The translations under genes were made by a program, and so were the position numbers. Shown here piece by piece: positions 8,139-15,375 of a stretch of DNA of 15,375 nucleotides. Under the pieces are notes generated by a model that did no database searches, was not told the DNA's origin, and saw nothing but the letters and a program-made list of their open reading frames with translations. The stretch comes from Davidsoniella eucalypti (Eukaryota; Ascomycota; Sordariomycetes; Microascales; Ceratocystidaceae): contig RMBW01000284.1 of assembly GCA_004009845.1 (NCBI GenBank), positions 1 to 15,375 on the forward strand, in the 5' to 3' direction. Every line of letters begins with the position of its first letter. The stretch's first letter is position 1.

Positions 8139-9517
8139 ATGAGTGCCGCATCGCTTGTTTCCACCCAAAAGTCCACGGACTTACAGCCATCAATCCACCC
8201 AGTAGTTTTACTTAGCATCTCCGATCATATCGCGCGACACACTTTGCGGGATGGGCCAAAACTGCCACTAGTTGGCCTGCTGATTGGGTTCCAAGATGGT
8301 AGAAAAGTGACAATTAGCCGCACGTTCGATATCAGCGTTCGCGAGAATCCCGACCGACCGGGCGAGTGCATTGTTGATCACGAAGTGCTTTCATTTGGTG
8401 ACCAGATACGTAGGGCTGCCTATCTCTAATAAGCACTATATTCTAGATCTACTACAGACTTGCTAACTTACCCATAGAAAGCCATACCCAGGTCGTCGGT
8501 TACTACACCATCCTTCCACGCTCCGGGCCCGACAGCCGCATCCTAGACTTGCACGAGAAGCTATGCCGTACCTTCTTAGACCGCGATCTTTTGCTTCTTG
8601 CATTCCACCCCGATGATACTATCAGCACCATTTCTGCTGGTGCCTCACTACCAATCACCATATATGAGAGTCGCCTGGTGACTAACTCGACAAGTACAGC
8701 TGGCACTGGTGATGATAAGCCGATGTCTGGGACCGATGACGAAGCTGTGGATACTGCTGCAGCAACAGCAGCTTCTGCAGCCGCCGGTGCGATGCAACGC
8801 CAGTTCCTAGAAATATCGCACTTTTCCATAGCCACTGACGATGCCGAGATGATCAGCATGGACTTCGTCGCCAGCGGCGGTGGCAACGCCAAGGCTGTCT
8901 CAAATACCGACGATAGCGTCTCTAGACAAGAGCTGGATGTAAAGGGAAAAGGCGGTGCTACATCAGGCAAAACAAGCACAAATGCAAACATCGAGTTGAG
9001 TCGTGATGAGGAAGATCAGATCGCTGCCCTCAAGACGAAAGCAAATGCAGTACGCATGCTCCACGCCCGCATCAACCTGATTGTCTCATATCTTTCAGCC
9101 CTGCCGCCATCCTTTGTTCTAGCCGATCCACCAGCACCTATACAACACCAGGAAGGCGCCGAAATCCAGCCTAATTATAGCATTCTACGTCAAATCCAGG
9201 CTGCTGTGATCCGTCTAGGGCTCGTTGTTCCGTACGATGTCGACGCATTCAATGCTGAGTTGGAGGCCGAGGAAAATTCCGTGGCGACTATTACACTAAT
9301 CAACGAGGCTATCCAGGCCGCATACGAAGGCCGTCTGGCGAACCGCAAGTTCATTGCCTCAGATTTCAACTCGCCAGCTGCGACATTGCGTTCGCATCGG
9401 AACATGAAGAATGCTGTAGGCCGACAGCAAGCACAACAAGATTCCCAACAAGGACAGCAAAAGCGACAGCAAAAACAACAACAGCAGTCTGCACTTTCTG
9501 CATCGCTGCTAGCATAA
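8139..9517 (+). CDS. CSN6: COP9 signalosome subunit 6 (MPN protein, non-catalytic)
   Basis: Two exons, 8139-8409 and 8478-9517. The 68-nt intron has donor GTAGGG, branch TGCTAAC and acceptor CATAG; the join C|AA gives 436 residues. The start is the first ATG of a pyrimidine-rich leader. An MPN domain spans about 22-155: IHPVVLLSISDHIARHTLRD, then PLVGLLIGFQDGRKVTISRTFDI and VVGYYTILP, ending LPITIYESRL, which follows Csn6 closely. The JAMM zinc ligands (HxH) are absent where catalytic Csn5 has them, as expected for Csn6. A long Ala/Asp/Ser/Gly-rich insert (about 160-265, interrupted by a short conserved-looking strand near 203) precedes the C-terminal helical region (about 275-390, with ILRQIQAAVIRLGLV and LINEAIQAAYEGR), which pairs with other subunits. 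The protein ends in a Gln-rich tail. In the nucleus and cytoplasm the complex removes Nedd8 from cullins; in filamentous fungi it affects development and light response. Confidence 0.92.
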
Positions 9518-9986
9518 CAACAGTGACCAAAATCAACGAATAATGAAGATCTTGGCATATACTACGAAGAACATGACTTTTTGATATGGAGGAGTTTGGG
9601 TGTGCTTTTTTCCCTTAAGTTTTAAAGGGGTTCTCCTTTGTTTTTTTTCTCTGAGATAATATAGTTGATATTTTGAACTTCGTGTGATGAAGAAAAAGAG
9701 ATGAGTTATTTCACACTATTCGTTCCCTTATTGCTTAGAACATGTTGAATTGTCATCATTGAAGATACCTGAAATAAAGGGAATAAATATAAAGAGCGTC
9801 GTAGAAGAGGGAGGAGTTGAAAAGAATAATAGAAAAGAGTACAAGTAATGAGACCCAAGAAGCCCGAAACTAGGAAAATATATGAATGTAATAAGAAAAT
9901 ACAAGAAGCTCGCATATAATCTTCAAAAATTAATAAACAGAAAAAAGAAACATATCTTTCTTTGTTTTTTTCCCTTTTGGGTTGTT
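9518..9986. other. Convergent spacer between CSN6 and VPS17
   Basis: AT-rich 3'-UTR sequence for two genes that run toward each other, with several AATAAA-like runs (around 9772-9790) and long T- and A-tracts. No further gene is seen. Confidence 0.5.
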
Positions 9987-12055
9987 TTAAAAAGTACTCG
10001 CTGCCAACCTACTCGCTGCATTTCGTGCATCCAGTCGATCATCATCATCATCACCGCCACCCAATGGTCCACCACCGATGATATCGCCACCGGATTCTGG
10101 CGTCTCATTTTCTGCGATGCCACCACTTCCGGGGATACCAGCGATGATTCCAGGTGCGACACCGCTACTTAAAGATCCACTCATGCTACGCATGCCGGCG
10201 TCAGAGCGGCGCGGGATACCACTCCACGCATCACCCTTGGGGCCTTGAGACGAGCCGGGCCCGGTGCGGCGAACAGATGGATGGCTTTCGCGGCCAAGAC
10301 GACTTAGGCCACCGGAGGAGTCGATGCTACGTATGTCTGGTCGCACACTCTCGAGCATGGCGAGCATACGACGCTCGGCTTCGATTTCACGAAGTGTGAA
10401 CTCGCGGATGCTCATGCGGAGGTCGGCTGCGGTGCGCGCAAACCACTTGCGCTGCTCGTGGACTAGGTTTTGCGTCACACGAGTCGTCTTTTGGTACAGA
10501 TTCTTCTCGTTGTTGCGCGCTTCATCGAGCGACACTATGGCCTCATCAACCTTTTCGCGGCGCACGCTAGAGCTGGCCTTGAGGCGATCAGCTGCTGCTA
10601 GACGGCCGCGTGTCTGTTCTTGGGCTTGCAGGAACTCCCGAATCAGGATCTGGCGATTGGTTAGGGTCTCCTTCACAATGAACGAGTCTTGAGAGTGGTA
10701 TTGGAATGGATCGCCCAGGGTCGTAGCCTCAGCGGTGGCTTGTGCTGCATGGCAATCTCCAACAGCCTGTATGATCTTGCCGAGCTTGCGGTAGGCGTTG
10801 GCAAGACCTGCGTGAGGTTCCTGGACGTTCATGGCACCAATCTTGACACCAAAGTCGGACTCGGCCAAACCAAGACCTGCAAGTAGTATTGTGTTAGTAG
10901 CCATTGACTATAATTTATGAATAGACTAGACAAGACTCCGACGTACCTCGCCTCGCTTTTACGAGCTTGTCGACCTTATGGCCGGCATCCATCGTACCAA
11001 GATAAAACAGTTTAACAACAGGACGAGCATATGAGAGTTCGGGCGTATCGTCCGGTGGCGGCGCAAATTGCTTTAGGATCTTACGGCGTACGCCTGTTGC
11101 CGGCTGCTTCATTCGCACCATGGGGCTGTATCCAAAATCGCTTTCTACAAAAAGCACCATCTCGTCGTCGCGCATCAGCACCTCGTTGCTGCACACCACG
11201 TTGAGCCAGCGTTGCATAAGGGCCTTGACACGGCTCTCATCCTCGCCCGTGCCGGCTCCGGCTGAGGTGCAAGCCGGCGGTACAGCAGGAACTAGGGCAT
11301 CAGGGTTAGCGGAGATCAGGTGCTCGGCGAGCTTGACGAATTCCGAGTGCAGACGGCGGACATCTCGGTATTGCGTAGTGCGGTAGCGTGGAAGGTTAGT
11401 CTAGATAGAAACAAGAGAGTGAGTTAGTATCAGCCGAGACAACTGATGTAACTTATATGCACGCAGGGATGGGTCAATGAGCACGTACGTGAACATCGAA
11501 TCTCAAGATAGGGTCCTTTTTGCCGGGCCGCTCCAGGCCACTAATCTTAGCCGTCAATCGGGACTGTGGTGCCTGTTGCGACCGGCGGTTCTGATTTTCT
11601 GATTGCGGCTGGCCCTGTCTACCCGATCCTTCGGCAGCTGCGCGTTGTTGCGCCTGAGACTTAATCGGCGTTTCGGGCGGCTGATCATAGATCGAGCCAC
11701 CGCCCAGTTGCGGCGAAGGCTCTGAGGCAGCGACTGGCGAGGTCACCTGGTGCGGCTGGTCTGAAGCGGTGTTCGAGGCAAAGGCAGGAGAAGTGATGCC
11801 AGAAGATGTCGTTGTCGCTTGGCTCTGTGACCCCGCGGTTCCGGGCCGTTGGAAGGCATTGTGCTCGAGATCGTCAATGCCACCGTTACCGCTACTTCCA
11901 AAATCGCGACCATCAGTGGCCTGCGCGGCATCGTAGCGGAAAACATCTTCCGAGGAACTAGCAAAAACAGCCGTGCGGGGCGAGTCGTCGTCATTGGCCC
12001 AGGGCGAGGCGCCAGCCGGGTTGTCGGGATCGTGTATGGAGGCGGTATAGTCCAT
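9987..12055 (-). CDS. VPS17: Retromer sorting nexin Vps17 (PX-BAR)
   Basis: Three exons: 12055-11489, 11400-10947 and 10876-9987, giving 636 residues. Both introns (11401-11488, 88 nt; 10877-10946, 70 nt) start GTACGT and contain a perfect TACTAAC about 20 nt before the acceptor. The ATG is the first in its leader and gives MDYTASIHDPDNPAGASPWA, the start typical of fungal Vps17. Residues 20-165 are disordered, S/P/Q-rich. The PX domain (about 168-280) includes KISGLERPGKKDPILRFDV, TNLPRYRTTQYRDVRRLHSE and ends FVESDFGYSP. The BAR region (about 310-525) includes LGLAESDFG, LANAYRKLGKIIQ and a long charged coiled coil (435-520). A Gly-rich tail ends DARNAASRLAAST. Vps17 pairs with Vps5, binds PI3P on endosomes, and shapes tubules for retromer-dependent recycling to the Golgi. 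Intron 1 cuts the PX domain in phase 0. Confidence 0.95.
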
Positions 12056-13624
12056 GATAGCAAACGATGATCAGAGATAGGAGAGAAGCGGCTCTGGGAG
12101 GCGACAAGCTCGTTTGATGGTGCGCTCGATCGAGAAGCTGCCAGGGGATATTTCAGGACGTTGTGTGAAGTCGAAAGAGGGATTATATCTAAGTAACTAA
12201 ACTAAGCAAGCTTAGAAGCGAATCACAGCACAAGGCAGCAGGAATCAAGTCGATAGATGGTAAACAAGAAACACTTATTTGGATATGTAGTCAATTGCGA
12301 TGGGCCTGAAAATAACAGCCGATTCAGAGAGACCAGGAGAAACAAGGCAAGTAATAGGTGTAAGCTATAGAGACGGGCTTGAACACAATGATCTGAGCTA
12401 AGAATCTGCGTCTGGTTCTCAAGCAAAGCTCTATTGTTGGCATTAGGTGATCCCCAAGTTGGATGATGTTGCTAAAGTGCAGTCTAGAATATTACTTGTG
12501 CTAACTATTGAGTGGGGCTATCCCAGATCCGCTTCTTAACTATATTTTATTGGCTCGTGATAATAGGCCCGTCGTTCATCGTATGTAGCTCACAAAGCTT
12601 TAGCCATAGCTTCAATATGCTCTAAACAAGACAAGGTAAATTTTAGCAAAATCTATGTAAAGGCGCCTGAAACCCCAAGAACAAATATTAAAAAAGAAAT
12701 AAGGAACATGGTCGGCATCATTTAATCCTATTTTCGCGGTTTGCGGAAGTCTAGCGACCGCTACTACTCTTATGTCTAGTCTTCTTCCTACTTTTCCACC
12801 ATTTGAGGGTACGCGACTCTGAAGTGGAGGCTCATATGATAGTTTCAGTCGTACATGTATATTGCCTCTTTTACAAGGTGGCATTCACAACCTTGAATCT
12901 TTTCTCTGGGTACTGTTCTAGATATATATTGATTAGGTAGGGCCAATCAACAGTTGCTCCTAACCATGAAAAATTGAATTTTGAGAACGACCTCAAAGAT
13001 CTACATAGCTACGTTTAAGTTGGGCTCAGTTTGCAATGGAATACAGTTCAAGAAAGTATTGAAAGACAAGTTCACTGAATATCGTCAGCCTCTCGAGTCC
13101 TATATGCTAGAGTTATGTAAGGTACTTTTTCAAACACTCTTGACAAGGAGAGAAGAGAAAGAGGGACTATATCAATTGATGAGGACGGTGCTTCGGAATG
13201 CACAAGCTACACTAAATACATGTCATTAACGAATGAATTCTCTTTTTAGGGTTACGGTTAATATTGTATACTTTATAGAGATCGCTAAGCAATAATCAGT
13301 AAATTATGAATGCGACAAAATATATATATATAGCAGAACAGAACGCTGTCTACTATATAAGGATGAACTAGAAAAGGGAAGTATAGAGGGGGGGCATAAA
13401 TATAGCAACAAATATATGGCAAGATCCAAAAACTAGCAGAGAAGTGAAGCGTCTTGAACGCCCCGTTTCGAGAGAAAGCCGCATCCAGGAAAGATGGAAA
13501 ATAACACCTACCAACCAACCAGAAAAGATATCACGAGAAGAGAAACAGATATTAGAGTACACAAAGTAAAAGGGGGAGAAAGAAGAGAAAGCGGCGGCCT
13601 TGCTTGTGATGTGCATAACATCGT
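12056..13624. other. Spacer of 1.6 kb with no convincing gene
   Basis: The left part (to about 12250) is the VPS17 leader and promoter read on the minus strand; the part near 13300-13624 is the MDV1 3' UTR, AT-rich with a TA repeat near 13321-13331. Between them, open frames at 12612-12884 (-) and 12981-13229 (+) have no recognisable motif and weak starts. TTAGGGTTA at 13246-13254 matches a Tbf1-type telobox. No tRNA or rRNA gene is seen. Confidence 0.5.
12981..13229 (+). other. Unexplained 82-codon open frame without an ATG at its start
   Basis: The frame reads as a mostly helical, charged sequence (for example LESYMLELCKVLFQTLLT and REEKEGLYQLM), unlike the low-complexity shadows elsewhere in the spacer. 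Its first ATG comes only halfway through, leaving about 42 codons. It could be a gene relic, an exon of an unseen transcript or chance. I recognise no family. Confidence 0.15.
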
Positions 13625-15375
13625 CTAGCAAGTCCATACTCCGACGATACCATCTCTCCGACCCTCTACTAGATAGCCATCCTTGACACGCACGCGCTCA
13701 ACAGCGGCTGGCTGCTTGCCATCCTCGGCGGCAGTGACTCCAGCACCGCAGTCCCACTGGCGGCCCTCAACCTTATCGTACACCTTGACAACATCCTCGC
13801 CAGCAGCACTAACGATTCTGCGGGCGTCGAACATCATACTGGTAATGGGATTGTCGTAGGCAAAGGCGTCGTGGATGGCGCCGGTACGCAAGTCCCATAT
13901 CTAAGATAAGTGTTGTATGTTAGCACGTGTACACTAGAAATACGGCGTTAAATGAAGTCTGGGTGTATATCAGAAACTTACCCGGATGCTGCGGTCCATG
14001 CTACCCGTCACCAAATGGACGTCGTCGAACTGTAGACACGTTACCGCTCCCGTATGGCCAACCAAGCTACGATGCACTTGACCACTACGTAAATCCCACA
14101 ATCTAACCATGCCATCAGCGGTTCCACAAGCCAGAGCAGACTCAAATACCTGTAAAGCGCCTACAAAATCGGCACGTTCGCTAGTCGTACGGCCAGTTTG
14201 TCTCCAGCCGCCCTCGGAGCCTAGACTGGCAGAAGCCTGTGCGGCAGCCCACATGACATCAAGTGTCTGAACACAACGACCCTTTTCAAGATCCCAATGG
14301 CGGATAGTTTTGTCTGCAGAGCCAGAGACAAGAACATCTCCACGGAAGTGCAAGGCTGTGATTTCATCAACATGTGATTCAAGGGTGTACAGTGGGCAGT
14401 CAGCCATGCTACCCTCTGGAGGATCTACGGGCTCATCATCGGATTCTCAAAAGCAATGCCGTCATCGTCATCATCGCGGCCAAAATGGCTGCCTTGTGGA
14501 TCGTAGTGCGCTTTGCTAAGATCCCACAAACGGATAGTAGCATCCATAGAGCCAGTAGCCAGAATGTTGTCTTCAACCTGCAGCGTACGCACGGAGGCAG
14601 TGTGGCCATCCAGGACACCAATACATCTACCGGCATTCAGATCCCACACCTTGAGTGAGTCGTCCATAGCCGATGTCACCATGAGCCCGAAGGGAGTATC
14701 AAAGTCAATAGCAGTGATAGTATCCTGATGGGCACGGATCTCTTTGATGTTGGAGCCGGTCTCGAAATATTCGTGGAGGACAGGCATCGATTTCCGGCGC
14801 ACTGTCCGCGGCTTCTTAGACCGAGAAGTTGTGGAGGCGCCAGAAGAGTGCGGTAGCTTTTCGTAGACCGACTTAGACATAAAGCCAGAAGACACCGATT
14901 CATCGTCAGACCCTACAAGGTCGCGTTCAGATCGGGTGGGAGAGTTGGCACGCTCGAGAGCAGCTTGATCAACTAACTCTTGTGTGAGATCTATTCTCGT
15001 CTCGATATCCATAACTAATTGATAGCACAGGCAAGGGTTAGTGATAGCTTAATTGTAAAAGATAGGGTAAAAAAAATAATTGTGACATGTGAAGAGGGGC
15101 TGTGCCCTGCATGTGAGTATCATATGTGAAAAGGGGAGGGAACTGGGACGCCTTCAAGATACAGTGGAAACTCACTATCGTGCTCGAAAGCTGCTTCGTC
15201 CCTCCTGCCAGAGAAGCTAGACGGTCCATTAGTATCCGGCGCATACCGCCAGATTGGCAATCTTGTTGTCGATTTCGCGGTTTCACACGTGGCCATGTTC
15301 TTGCGCACGCTCATCATCTCGAGGTCGTTCATCATAGACGCCTTATCCCGCTTCATGCCGTGCAGGGCCTGTGGC
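13625..15375 (-). CDS. MDV1: Mitochondrial division WD40 protein Mdv1 (5' end outside window; frame interrupted)
   Basis: Visible exons are 15375-15176, 15014-13982 and 13900-13625. Introns: 15015-15175 (161 nt; GTGAGT, CACTAAC, TTAG) and 13901-13981 (81 nt; GTAAGT, GCTAAC, TTAG). About 500 residues are visible. First comes part of the coiled coil (LHGMKRDKASMMNDLEMM onward), then a linker with SVYEKLP and KKPRTVRRKSMPVLHEYFE, then seven WD repeats closing the propeller, with DDSLKVWDL, DATIRLWDL, DKTIRHWDL, DGMVRLWDL, DRSIRIWDL and a final GVWTC. Mdv1 links Fis1 on the mitochondrial outer membrane to the dynamin Dnm1 for fission. Between repeats 2 and 3 the frame breaks: reading runs into TAG at 14425-14427, while the true continuation (SDDEPVDPPEGS, then MADCPLYTLESHVDEITALH) is in the -1 frame. 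One base appears missing near 14440; no intron fits. The second exon needs exactly one extra base to fit its flanking phases. A further oddity in the coiled coil is given in findings. Confidence 0.93.
14425..14450 (-). other. MDV1: Frameshift site inside MDV1
   Basis: On the minus strand the first frame reads FENP then MMSP and a stop; the -1 frame is open on both sides of this point and carries the conserved WD sequence. Inserting one base, most simply a G giving CCG-GAT, would restore ENPDDEPV. The nearby GT dinucleotides are too close to any AG to form an intron, and no slippery heptamer is in the right phase. Confidence 0.8.

Noticed and set aside
8503..8991. 162-codon open frame antisense to CSN6
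   Set aside because: It is the reverse shadow of a GC-rich low-complexity coding region. The plus strand carries the conserved Csn6 protein.
8139..12055. CTG read as serine (CUG-clade yeast)
   Set aside because: CTG falls at conserved hydrophobic positions, such as GLLIG in Csn6 and EHLIS in Vps17, so leucine fits.
14425..14450. Programmed -1 ribosomal frameshift in MDV1
   Set aside because: No X-XXY-YYZ heptamer in the correct phase and no obvious downstream stem. A missing base is simpler.
15205..15246. A 42-nt intron in the MDV1 coiled-coil exon (GTATGC, TACTAAT, CAG)
   Set aside because: All elements are present and the frame would be kept, but 42 nt is far below the other introns (68-161 nt) and it would delete the MRRILMDRLASL segment expected of the family. 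Not excluded without cDNA.

Overview
The window is nuclear DNA of an ascomycete fungus. It is most like a filamentous one (Pezizomycotina) or a close early-branching relative. The reasons are: short GT-AG introns (68-161 nt) with yeast-like branch points (TACTAAC or CTAAC) 15-35 nt before the acceptor; a COP9 signalosome subunit; Vps17, Mdv1 and Msb2 proteins of filamentous-fungus type; and AT-rich gene-poor spacers between GC-richer exons. CTG falls at conserved leucine positions in the Csn6 and Vps17 homologues, so the standard code fits. The species cannot be named from this sequence alone.

Layout: (1) 2-991 (+): 3' end of an MSB2-type signalling mucin gene. (2) 992-3612: a 2.6-kb AT- and T-rich spacer with no convincing gene, E-box palindromes, and at its right end a TATA box, an ATG-free leader and a probable 5'-UTR intron for (3) 3613-4419 (+), an unrecognised 268-aa protein. 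(4) 4741-7652 (-): an unrecognised 945-aa S/P/Q-rich protein in two exons with a compact helix-turn-helix-like C-terminal domain. (5) 7653-8138: a divergent promoter shared with (6) 8139-9517 (+), CSN6, two exons. (7) 9987-12055 (-): VPS17, three exons, convergent with CSN6. (8) 12056-13624: a 1.6-kb spacer with no convincing gene. (9) 13625 to beyond 15375 (-): MDV1, 5' end outside the window, three exons visible.

The recognised genes belong to separate housekeeping or signalling modules: osmosensing/filamentation MAPK input, cullin deneddylation, the endosomal retromer and mitochondrial division. Nothing suggests a cluster, mobile island or dedicated multi-gene system.

The most unusual feature is MDV1. 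Its reading frame needs a single -1 correction (one missing base, probably a G) between the second and third WD repeats. In its coiled-coil exon, the other two frames carry segments that look like the expected coiled coil, as if three indels cancel out while leaving one open frame. This could be sequence error, a decaying allele or real divergence. The two unrecognised proteins are the other items worth following.
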